Positions 52,433 through 60,158 of a stretch of 64,000 nucleotides of DNA are shown here, piece by piece (position 1 is the stretch's first letter; each line of letters begins with the position of its first letter). The translations under genes were made by a program, and so were the position numbers. The notes under the pieces are model-generated. The model ran no database searches. It was given only the letters and a program-made list of their open reading frames with translations, and was not told where the DNA came from. This DNA comes from UBA5972 sp964600965 (GTDB taxonomy: Bacteria; Pseudomonadota; Alphaproteobacteria; Rhodobacterales; Rhodobacteraceae): contig CAZRLO010000003.1 of NCBI GenBank assembly GCA_964600965.1, forward strand, positions 7,391 through 71,390. The letters are read 5' to 3'.

Positions 52433-52455
52433 ACCTATGCATTAAACGCATAGGT
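52433..52455. promoter_or_regulatory. Palindrome ACCTATGC-N7-GCATAGGT, candidate operator
   Basis: A perfect inverted repeat with 8-bp arms and spacer ATTAAAC in the 216-bp gap between efp and the divergent DUF6280 gene. It is about 100 bp from each start. There is no poly-T, so operator or transcribed hairpin are both possible. Confidence 0.35.
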
Positions 52456-52547
52456 GATATTCCGAGATTGCACCCCCGAATCGCCACAAAGTTGCCATAT
52501 TGCGCCTCAAGCCAAAAAGACAAGAGCAAAAATGAAAAGGACAACGT

Positions 52548-52859
52548 ATGTTTGATTACGTTGACGCAACCGCATTTTCCAACGACCAGGGCTCGCGCGC
52601 ACGCAAATTGTTTGCCGCCGTGGTTCTGGCGGCGCTGGACGACGCGATTGCAGATGACAAGAAATACGGCAACGGTCCCGAAGTTATTGCCCGCTGGGCA
52701 CGGTCGCGCGACGGGCGCGAAGTGCTGATGTGCGCGGGCATCGATCCGAACGAGCGTTGCGTCAAGGGCATGATGGGCTTCGTGGGCCGCGGTGTGCGGA
52801 CCTCGGTGGCGCTGTCGCGCGAAGAAAGCGAACGGCAAAATCAGGCGAAAGCCGCCTGA
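52548..52859 (+). CDS. DUF6280 family protein
   Basis: 103-residue soluble protein: DATAFSNDQGSRARKLFAAVVLAALDDAIADD, a KKYGNGPEVIARWARSRDGREVL block and a C-terminal GVRTSVALSREESER. I recognise it as a small family conserved in Rhodobacterales, of unknown function. Two cysteines (CAGIDPNERC) are present. ATG 52548 follows AAAAGGA. A strong terminator follows the gene. Confidence 0.82.
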   Translation: MFDYVDATAFSNDQGSRARKLFAAVVLAALDDAIADDKKYGNGPEVIARWARSRDGREVLMCAGIDPNERCVKGMMGFVGRGVRTSVALSREESERQNQAKAA

Positions 52860-52884
52860 ACCCAGAGCCATGACGGCACTACGG

Positions 52885-52914
52885 AAAGGCGCGTCCGTTC
52901 GGATGCGCCTTTTT
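52885..52914. terminator. Intrinsic terminator between DUF6280 and hrpB genes
   Basis: Stem AAAGGCGC(G)TCCG / CGGA(T)GCGCCTTT with a short TT loop, ending in CCTTTTTC on the plus strand. It lies between convergent genes and could also act for hrpB on the minus strand. Confidence 0.85.
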
Positions 52915-52924
52915 CATTTCCGGG

Positions 52925-55393
52925 TCAGGCCTTGCGCGGGCCCGCCCGGTTCACAGGCACCGCGCGTGCCGGGTCTTCCGGCCAGGCGTGTTTGGGATAG
53001 CGTCCGCGCATGTCCTTTCTGACATCGCGGTAAGAGCCCTGCCAAAACCCTGGCAAATCCGCGGTGCGCTGCAGCAGACGCCCGGCAGGTGACAACAGAT
53101 CGATCTCAAGCGGGGTATGTTCCGGGCCGATCACCGGGTGGCGGACCACGCCGAACATTTCCTGCAACCGCACCGCGATCCGAGGCTGCCCGGCGGCGTA
53201 ATCGACCCTGACCCCCCGCGCGCCCGGGGTTTGGTAGTGCGTCGGTGCAAGCTTGTTCAGCAATTGCCGGGCGGGCCGACCTAGCCGCGTGTCCAGCGCC
53301 CCAAGCAAAGCCGCTGGCGCAATCTCGGGCAGGCTGCGGGTTTTGCCCAGAAACGGTGCCAGCCAGATCTCCAGATCATCGGTCAGCCCCTTGATCGAGA
53401 AATCCGGCAAATCCGCCCCCTTCCCCCGTGCCCATTCCACCCGGTCGATCAGCGCGGTCGCGGTTGCGGAAAACGCCAGCGACTCCAGTCCCTGTTCGCG
53501 AATTCCGCCCATCAGCGCGCGGGCAATCGCATCGGGCGGGCAGTCTTTCCACGGGCGGTCCTGCAGGACCAATGCGCCGAACATTTCCTGCCTGCGCGCC
53601 AGAACCTTTTGGTCGCGCGGGGACCAAAGACAGGTCTCGCTTGTGTCGATCTGTCCGGCAAAGACCGCCCGCAATTCGGTTTCGCTCAACGCCACGGCAA
53701 GGCGAATGCGCGCCTCTTTCCGGTCGCCATCCAGATTGCAGGCCACGATCAGACGTTGCTGTCCCAGCGCCTCGGCCACGTCAAAGGCGGCGCCCTTGCC
53801 CGCCGCAAGCACGTAGCGCGGCGCGGGGCCCTTGCGGCGCAATCCGATGCGGTCGGGAAAGGCCAGCGCCGCCATTTCACCAACGCTCCGTCTTTGGGGC
53901 CCAACCGGCGGCAGGCGCGCGATGGTCGATCCGACACGCGCCAGAACCGTGCGGTTTATCCGATGTGTTGTATTTTTTTCAAAGGCTTGTGGGTCATCCA
54001 ACGCCGCCAGACGTTGCGCAAGATCGGCGGTTCGCGGGCCGGTTTCCCGCGCAAAAAGATCAGGCTCGCTTAGCAGCGCCGCCAGTTTCGGGGCGTCCTG
54101 CCCGCCTTGCAGCACCATATGCGCCAGCCGGGGATGGATCGGCATGGCCGCCATTTTTCGGCCCTGCGCGGTCAGCGCGCCGGCATCGTCCAGTGCCGCA
54201 AGGCGTTGCAAAAGCTGTTTCGCCCCGGCCACGGCACCAGCATTGGGCCGCGTCAGAAAGCCAAGCTCGCCCGGATCGCGCGCGCCCCAAAGCGCGGTCT
54301 CGAGCACCAGCGGCGCCAGATCCGCGATCTCGATCTCGGCGGGCGCGAACGGGGCCATGCCGCCCTGTTCGCCCTGCGTCCACAAACGATAGCACGTTCC
54401 GGCGGCGGTCCGCCCGGCGCGGCCCCGCCGCTGGGTGGTTTCCGCCCGGCTGGCACGTTCGGTTACCAGTCGCGACATGCCGGAACCCGGATCAAATCGG
54501 GCGCGCCGGGCAAGCCCGCTGTCGACCACCACGCGGATATCCTCGATCGTCAGCGAGGTTTCGGCAATCGACGTTGCCAGCACGACCTTGCGCCCCTCGG
54601 CAAGTGGGCGCACCGCCGCCTGCTGCGTCTTGAAATCCAGTGCCCCATAGAGCGGGAACAGCCGCACATCCGCGTCGATGCGGGGTCGCAACAAGTTTTC
54701 GACGCGCCGGATTTCGCGTTCGCCGGGCAGGAATACCAGTACGCCCCCGACGCTTTCGACCAGCGCCGTTTCCACCAGATCGGCCATGGCCGGTTCAAGC
54801 CCGATTGCGGGGTGGCGCGGCCGGTCGGGCCAGCGGGTCTCGACCGGATAACTGTACCCCTCGGACCGCAGAACCGGAGCGCCACCCAGCAATTCGGCGA
54901 CCGGGCCGGTGTCCAGCGTCGCCGACATGACCAGCAGCAGCAAATCGCAGCGCAGCGCTTCGCGGACTTCCAGACACAGGGCCAGCCCCAGATCGGCGTG
55001 CAGCGATCGCTCGTGGAATTCGTCAAATATGACGGCACCGATGCCGGTCAGCGCGGGATCGCTCTGAATCATCCGGGTCAGGATACCCTCGGTGACGACT
55101 TCAATCTGTGTTTGTGCCGACACGCGGGCCTGGCCTCGCATCCGATAGCCGACCGTTTGACCGACTTTCTGTTCCAGCAGGTGCGCCATTCTTTCGGCGG
55201 CCGCGCGGGTTGCCAACCGGCGCGGCTCCAGCATCAGAATGCGCCCCGGGCTCAATCCGGCCTGCAACAACGCCAGCGGCACCAGCGTGGTTTTCCCCGC
55301 GCCGGGCGGGGCCTGCAAGACTGCCCGCCCATGTGCGGCGATCGCCGAAATCAGGTCGGGCAGGATATCCGAAACAGGCAGCAATGGCGGCAC
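52925..55393 (-). CDS. hrpB: ATP-dependent helicase HrpB
   Basis: 822-residue DEAH-box helicase. Walker A APPGAGKT, DEFH motif VIFDEFHERS, motif III SATL, and the C-terminal helicase motif QRRGRAGR are intact. HrpB-type C-terminal domains follow (for example RLGRPARQLLNKLAPTHYQTP). Biological role in bacteria is poorly defined. The frame is open to 55474, but a GTG at 55393 with AAAGG at six bases gives (M)PPLLPVSDILPDL, the normal HrpB opening. Divergent from meaB. Confidence 0.92.
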   Translation of the reverse strand: MPPLLPVSDILPDLISAIAAHGRAVLQAPPGAGKTTLVPLALLQAGLSPGRILMLEPRRLATRAAAERMAHLLEQKVGQTVGYRMRGQARVSAQTQIEVVTEGILTRMIQSDPALTGIGAVIFDEFHERSLHADLGLALCLEVREALRCDLLLLVMSATLDTGPVAELLGGAPVLRSEGYSYPVETRWPDRPRHPAIGLEPAMADLVETALVESVGGVLVFLPGEREIRRVENLLRPRIDADVRLFPLYGALDFKTQQAAVRPLAEGRKVVLATSIAETSLTIEDIRVVVDSGLARRARFDPGSGMSRLVTERASRAETTQRRGRAGRTAAGTCYRLWTQGEQGGMAPFAPAEIEIADLAPLVLETALWGARDPGELGFLTRPNAGAVAGAKQLLQRLAALDDAGALTAQGRKMAAMPIHPRLAHMVLQGGQDAPKLAALLSEPDLFARETGPRTADLAQRLAALDDPQAFEKNTTHRINRTVLARVGSTIARLPPVGPQRRSVGEMAALAFPDRIGLRRKGPAPRYVLAAGKGAAFDVAEALGQQRLIVACNLDGDRKEARIRLAVALSETELRAVFAGQIDTSETCLWSPRDQKVLARRQEMFGALVLQDRPWKDCPPDAIARALMGGIREQGLESLAFSATATALIDRVEWARGKGADLPDFSIKGLTDDLEIWLAPFLGKTRSLPEIAPAALLGALDTRLGRPARQLLNKLAPTHYQTPGARGVRVDYAAGQPRIAVRLQEMFGVVRHPVIGPEHTPLEIDLLSPAGRLLQRTADLPGFWQGSYRDVRKDMRGRYPKHAWPEDPARAVPVNRAGPRKA

Positions 55394-55529
55394 GCGGGGC
55401 CTTTCAACGGCGGAACGCCACCGCCATACCAAATCCGGCGGCAAAAAGAACCGGTTCTTGCCCCTTGTCATCAAGTTCGCTTTGCAGGCACAAGATGAAA
55501 CCGGCCCTCTGCCGACTGGAAATCAACGC

Positions 55530-56525
55530 GTGACATCCGCCCCCGATCTTGCCGCCAACATCCGCGCCGGTCAGCGCCGGGCGCTGGCGCGTGCGATCAC
55601 GCTGGTGGAAAGCACCCGGCCGGATCACCGCGCCGAAACGCTGGCATTGCTTCGGGCGTTGCGCGCCGAACCCGGTCGGCAGGCGCTGCGCCTTGGCCTT
55701 TCGGGTACGCCGGGCGTGGGCAAATCCACCTTTACCGAAAGCTTCGGCATGATGCTGATCGAGGCGGGTTTGAAAGTGGCGGTGCTGGCGGTCGATCCCT
55801 CGTCCACGCGTTCGGGCGGCTCGATTCTCGGCGACAAGACCCGGATGGAGCGGCTTTCCCGCGCCCCCGGCGCCTTCATCCGCCCCTCGCCCAGCCAGAC
55901 GGCACTTGGCGGCGTGGCGCGGCGCACGCGCGAAGCGATCACCCTGTGCGAGGCGGCGGGTTACGATGTCATCCTGATCGAAACCGTCGGCGTCGGCCAG
56001 TCCGAAACCATGGTTGCCGACATGACCGACATCTTCCTTCTGCTGCTTGCACCTGCGGGTGGCGACGAGTTGCAGGGCGTCAAGCGCGGCATCATGGAAA
56101 TCGCCGATCTGGTGCTGATCAACAAGGCCGACGGCGAACTGAAACCCGCCGCCTTGCGAACCTGCGCCGACTACGCCAACGCGCTGCGCCTGATGCGAAG
56201 CCGGCGACGCGACCCCGACGGATATCCGCAGGCGCTTGCGGTTTCGGCGGCAACCGGCGAAGGGCTGGAGACCGTCTGGGCGGCCATAGAAACGCTGGCA
56301 GACTGGCGCAAGGATGCGGGCATTTGGGCCGCCAACCGCGCGCACCAGGCCGGGCTGTGGTTCGACGACGAACTGCGCCGCGCCGTACTGGCGCAGATCG
56401 ACGGGAATGCGGAAATTGCGGCACTTTGCGACCGGCTCAGGGCCGGGGTTGCAAGCGGGGACAACAGCCCGGAACTGGCGGCGAAAACGGTTCTGGACGC
56501 ATTGGCGAAAATCCGCAGCACCTGA
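55530..56525 (+). CDS. meaB: Methylmalonyl-CoA mutase-associated GTPase MeaB
   Basis: 331-residue G3E GTPase chaperone that protects and reloads the B12-dependent methylmalonyl-CoA mutase. Walker A LSGTPGVGKST, DPSSTRSGGSILGDKTRM, switch region ETVGVGQSE and NKAD specificity motif are intact. No ATG suits; the GTG at 55530 matches the expected N-terminus, and the extended upstream frame overlaps hrpB antisense. The mutase gene itself is not in the window. With NrdJ, this is a second B12-linked function here. Confidence 0.9.
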   Translation: MTSAPDLAANIRAGQRRALARAITLVESTRPDHRAETLALLRALRAEPGRQALRLGLSGTPGVGKSTFTESFGMMLIEAGLKVAVLAVDPSSTRSGGSILGDKTRMERLSRAPGAFIRPSPSQTALGGVARRTREAITLCEAAGYDVILIETVGVGQSETMVADMTDIFLLLLAPAGGDELQGVKRGIMEIADLVLINKADGELKPAALRTCADYANALRLMRSRRRDPDGYPQALAVSAATGEGLETVWAAIETLADWRKDAGIWAANRAHQAGLWFDDELRRAVLAQIDGNAEIAALCDRLRAGVASGDNSPELAAKTVLDALAKIRST

Positions 56526-56642
56526 ACAGCGGCAAGGCAGACGAAACCCTTGACGCCTGCCGGTTGTCGGCCTAAAGAAGCGGCTCGAATTTCCGCCGCG
56601 GCCCGGATCGGTCGCGTGCCCGCAAATCCAAGGATCGAAACC

Positions 56643-56927
56643 ATGTCCCGCCGTTGTGAATTGACAGGTAAGGGTGTGATGGTCGGCAACAATGTCAGCC
56701 ACGCCAAGAACAGAACCAAACGTCGGTTTTTGCCGAACCTGAACGACGTGACGCTGGCGTCCGAAGCCCTGGGCCGGTCGTTCAAATTCCGCATTTCGGC
56801 GGCGGCATTGCGCAGCGTCGATCACCGCGGCGGGCTCGACGCCTTTTTGGCCCGCGCCAAGGATGCCGAGCTTTCGGAGCGCGCCCTGAAGGTCAAACGC
56901 GACGTGGCCAAGGCATCGGCGGCCTGA
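56643..56927 (+). CDS. rpmB: 50S ribosomal protein L28
   Basis: 94-residue ribosomal protein. MSRRCELTGKGVMVGNNVSHAKNRTKRRFLPNL is unmistakable. ATG 56643 follows AAGGAT. The alphaproteobacterial form with a long C-terminal helix (LSERALKVKRDVAKA) is complete. A tight CAACGTGC-G-GCACGTTG palindrome (56939-56955) lies just after the stop but has no T-run. Confidence 0.97.
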   Translation: MSRRCELTGKGVMVGNNVSHAKNRTKRRFLPNLNDVTLASEALGRSFKFRISAAALRSVDHRGGLDAFLARAKDAELSERALKVKRDVAKASAA

Positions 56928-56989
56928 CGAACCAAATCCAACGTGCGGCACGTTGAACCGGCTCAACCGGCCCGGCTTGCGTCAGGCCC

Positions 56990-57297
56990 ACGATCCGAAT
57001 AGCCGAACCATATCGCATGGCGGGTGTCGATCACAAAACCTGCAAATTTCGCGGGACCAAGGGCGCAAGCCCACCGCGCATCATTGGACCGCCCCCTGGC
57101 TCGACGATTGGCCGGGGATAGCGGAACCTGTTGGGGGCACACGGGTTTTACCGGGATAGAATATTCGTCACCTGCGCCCATTCACCGCAATTCGGCCCGT
57201 CGGCACGTGGCTTTGTGGGCGTCCGGGACAGGGCCCACCAGCAAGCCCGAACCGCTCAATGGCGAAAGGTCGGTCTTTGGGTCCGGTGGCATCATAT
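56990..57297 (-). repeat. Degenerate intergenic repeat family, copy C (full length, reverse orientation)
   Basis: Read on the minus strand it opens CCACCGGACCCAAAGACC (57287), has CTATCCCGGTAAAACCCGTG (57159), GGGGGCGGTCCAATGATGCG (57096) and ends CCCGCCATGCGATATGG...TATTCGG. It lies within the 956-bp gap 56928-57883, which has no convincing gene; open frames there run through the repeat. Confidence 0.65.
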
Positions 57298-57610
57298 TTC
57301 CTGTAATATCCATCTTCCGGGCGCGTTCCTGCCTCGTATGCCGCCGTGACGACGATGATCGACCACATCTGCCAGCAATCGCGCCGCTGCGCCGCGGCCG
57401 TTTCGTCAAATGCCGTCTGCGCGCAAGTAACCGGGCCGATTTGACCGGAACCGCAGGGTTTGGATGGCCGAGCAACACCCACGGCAAAAGCGGCCCCGTG
57501 CAAATGCCCATAATTTTGGGGCCCCTCGGCGCAGAAATAAAATTTGTCCCACGAGATCAACGTGGCACCAAACGCTCGGCCGCACCGGTCAACCAGCGTG
57601 TCGGAAATCC

Positions 57611-57692
57611 GGTATTCCGATAAACCGGTAAACCGGTATTCCGATAAACCGGTAAACCGGTAATCCAATAAACCGGTAAACCGGATTATTGG
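57611..57692. repeat. 24-bp tandem repeat, three units plus remnant
   Basis: Units at 57611-57634, 57635-57658 (identical) and 57659-57682 (two substitutions), each GGTATTCCGATAAACCGG followed by TAAACC, then a partial unit. Each unit contains AACCGG twice, and the multiple of three would encode an 8-residue repeat (YRFTGLSE) in one minus-strand frame. No unique spacers, so this is not a CRISPR. Confidence 0.9.
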
Positions 57693-57883
57693 ATCAGTTC
57701 GCCATCTTAATAGGGGCGCCCGTCCATAAGGGCAAAGCCCGCCAAATTGGCCGCCGATCCGTGACTTCGTGCGCGCGACTTGGCGCGGTCACCGGTGCGA
57801 AACGCTGGCCCGGACGATTTTTCGGGAAATTTCGCGTTCAATGGGGTAACATGTGCTGAATCCCTGACCAATTCGGAGGCAAA

Positions 57884-58327
57884 TTGAAACTCAGCACCCA
57901 CACCCGGCCCGGTTGGTCTTTTTGGGTGATCGGCGTTTTGGCGTTGTTGTGGAATGCGATTGGCGCGTTTGATTATGTGATGACCCAAACCGGCAATGCC
58001 GAATATCTCAGCCAGTTCAATGATGCGCAGATTGCGTTTTTTTACGGATTTCCGGCCTGGGTCCAAGGTGCCTGGGCCGTTGCCGTGTGGTTTTCGGTCC
58101 TCGGCGCGCTGCTGTTGTTGCTGCGACGACGCCTGGCTGTCCCGGTCTTCGCGATTTCACTGGTGGCGATGGTCGTGACCGCCATTCACAATTTCTGGAT
58201 CGCCTCGCCTTCGATGACCGATCTGATGGGGGGCTTTGCGGCGGCGTTTTCGGCGGTAATCTTCGTCGTGGCGGTCTTTTTGCTGTGGTATTCCCGGCGG
58301 CTGGGGCGGCGCGGCGTCCTGCGATAG
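57884..58327 (+). CDS. Small four-helix membrane protein, unknown function
   Basis: 147 residues with four predicted transmembrane helices (about 12-30, 64-82, 86-104 and 112-136) and a basic C-terminal end (YSRRLGRRGVLR). Start is TTG 57884 with GGAGG four bases upstream; no ATG is available early in the frame. The first helix contains GVLALLWNAIGAFDYVM, reminiscent of a small integral-membrane family with no assigned role. Stands alone after the repeat-rich gap. Confidence 0.7.
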   Translation: MKLSTHTRPGWSFWVIGVLALLWNAIGAFDYVMTQTGNAEYLSQFNDAQIAFFYGFPAWVQGAWAVAVWFSVLGALLLLLRRRLAVPVFAISLVAMVVTAIHNFWIASPSMTDLMGGFAAAFSAVIFVVAVFLLWYSRRLGRRGVLR

Positions 58328-58357
58328 GGCCGTTTGCCGCGCACCTGCGCGACCGTG

Positions 58358-59188
58358 TCAGAAGTCGCGGCGCTTTTCGGCACCCTGATACAATATGTCG
58401 GACATCAGCCCGTTGGCCTCGTCCCGGCGATTCTCGTCTGACGGGTCCATGTCGCCCGAGGGTCGCGGTGCCGCCCGGAAATTCCCGTGCGGATCATGCC
58501 CGCGCACCAGTTGCGCGAATGCCGGCCCCAGTTTTTGGCGGTTGCTGACCGGCATATAGGGCTGAATGACGACACCGATGCGCCGGTCAGCGCCCAGATT
58601 GGGCTGCGATCCGTGCACGATTTCCAGATGATGCAACGACATCTGCCCCGGTTCCAGCACCAGATCCACCGCATCGGTCGGGTCAATTCCGGCAACGTTT
58701 TGACCTCGCGTCAGGATATTTCTTTCGGCAAACGTGTCTTCGTGCCGTCGGACACCGTCTTTGTGGCTGCCCGGGATCATCTGCATGCAACCCGTCTGGC
58801 GATTGGATGGCGACAGCGCCAGCCAGGCGGTGACGCCCTTGTGCGGCGTCAATCCCATATATGTCGCGTCCTGATGCCAGCTCACAAAGCCTTCGCTGAC
58901 CGGTTCCTTGATGAACAGCACCGTCGCATAGGCCAGAATATCGGGTCCGACCAGATCTTCGGCAACGTCAAGGATCCGCTGGTCATGCACGATTTCGTCC
59001 ATGAATTTCAGGCTCATATGCGCATTGTTGCGCCCCGCGCCGGTCAGGGCCTGCGGCCATTTTGCCTCCGCCGCCTCCAATTCGCGCCGATAGCGCGCGG
59101 CTTCGGTGGGCGTCATGATCGTGATGGGCGACAGATAACCGTCGCGATCGAATGCCGCGATCTGTTCCGGGCTAAGAACGTTCGGCAC
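58358..59188 (-). CDS. Phytanoyl-CoA dioxygenase family protein (PhyH)
   Basis: 276-residue Fe(II)/2-oxoglutarate oxygenase. Iron ligands H105-Q-D107 (SWHQDATYMGL) and His192 (EIVHGS), with Arg203 for 2OG. N-terminal LSPEQIAAFDRDGYLSP is the PhyH opening. The group includes hydroxylases of small metabolites and secondary-metabolism enzymes; substrate unknown. GTG 59188 has GAGGG upstream. It is nine bases after a small exported-protein gene. Not a close relative of the HxD oxygenase at 33.6 kb. Confidence 0.88.
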   Translation of the reverse strand: MPNVLSPEQIAAFDRDGYLSPITIMTPTEAARYRRELEAAEAKWPQALTGAGRNNAHMSLKFMDEIVHDQRILDVAEDLVGPDILAYATVLFIKEPVSEGFVSWHQDATYMGLTPHKGVTAWLALSPSNRQTGCMQMIPGSHKDGVRRHEDTFAERNILTRGQNVAGIDPTDAVDLVLEPGQMSLHHLEIVHGSQPNLGADRRIGVVIQPYMPVSNRQKLGPAFAQLVRGHDPHGNFRAAPRPSGDMDPSDENRRDEANGLMSDILYQGAEKRRDF

Positions 59189-59197
59189 GGTTCACCC

Positions 59198-59512
59198 TCA
59201 ACTGCCTTGGGGCGCGCAGGCGTCTTCGGCGGCGCTGCCCCAGGCCTTGTAGCGGGTCCAGAAGGCCTCGTGAACGCGCTTGTCGGATTGTCGGATCACC
59301 TGTGCCTTGTGGGGATCCCTGAAAAAGCTGGCGGCCAGACGTTGATCCTTGCGGATCAGCCGCTGATCGGCGACATCCTGGATGCACCCGCACAGCGTGC
59401 GCGAGGCCCCGGCGCGACCCGCTTTCAGACAGGCCTTGCGGATCAAATCACCCGCAGGGGCCGACGTGCCGATACTGCACAACAGCCCCATCATTATCAG
59501 CTTCCGGATCAT
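59198..59512 (-). CDS. Small exported cysteine-containing protein, unknown function
   Basis: 104 residues. Signal peptide MIRKLIMMGLLCSIGTSAPA with a Cys in the core that does not sit at a clear lipobox. The mature part has conserved-looking Cys (KACLKAGRAGASRTLCGCIQ ... EDAC) likely to form disulfides. I recall this small family in Rhodobacteraceae, sometimes labelled arginine transporter without evidence. Start ATG 59512; ribosome site weak. Confidence 0.7.
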   Translation of the reverse strand: MIRKLIMMGLLCSIGTSAPAGDLIRKACLKAGRAGASRTLCGCIQDVADQRLIRKDQRLAASFFRDPHKAQVIRQSDKRVHEAFWTRYKAWGSAAEDACAPQGS

Positions 59513-59954
59513 GGTTTCTGCTCGGTTTTCTGTTCTTGCCGGCACCATAACACAAAAATCCGAAATCGGATCGTTTCCGCGCGGCGGTTACGCGCGACAC
59601 CGACAAACCGTTGCATCCCTGCCCGCCACGCCCCTGTTGTCCGAGGGACCGGGTTGCCCGGGACAGGGCGCGATTTTCGCCGTTGGCCCAGCGTGGCGCG
59701 ATGGCCCGAATATCTGATGGATACACCTTAACACCCGACCGGACGGACGAAGACGCGGCCCGTGCCCGAACCTGCCGGTTGCGCCATCGCCGTGCTTGCA
59801 GCACGACCTTGTCAGCCACGCATGACCCCGATCAATATCCGGCACTTGGAGAGCAGCCCCGATTCAGCAAGGCGCTGCACCCAACAATCGGCGTTGGCGC
59901 CAATCGCCAATCAACTGGACCGCCCGGCATTTCTTTGCGGCAGGGAATTGCGCC

Positions 59955-60110
59955 TGAAGGTCCGCTTTATCCCGGAAAAACCAGTGCGACCCGGAAATGT
60001 TGCGCCTTCCTCTGCCGGTCGCCGTGCCGGGGGCGGCCCAATGATGCACGGCGGGCTTGCGCCCTTGATTCCGCGCAATCGGTTGGTCTTAAGCGCGAGG
60101 ACGCTTTTGG
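59955..60110 (+). repeat. Degenerate intergenic repeat family, copy B (partial)
   Basis: Contains TTTATCCCGGAAAAACCAGT (59966) and GGGGGCGGCCCAATGATGCA (from 60029), then GGCGGGCTTGCGCCCTTG, all shared with the central part of copies A and C. The first block of the family is not recognisable upstream. It lies in the 646-bp gap 59513-60158 between the small exported protein and the end of hemY; no gene or clear promoter was seen in the remainder. Confidence 0.6.
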
Positions 60111-60158
60111 CAGGGATCGGAACATGGCAATCGCCCCAATGGGCAGGCGCGGGGCGCT

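Noticed and set aside
57168..57668. 166-codon minus-strand frame spanning the tandem repeat and part of repeat copy C
   Set aside because: It runs through two repeat structures, lacks a ribosome site and family features, and the equivalent frame in repeat copy A is broken by a stop.
57611..57692. Possible CRISPR array
   Set aside because: The 24-bp units are directly adjacent with no unique spacers and no cas genes are present.
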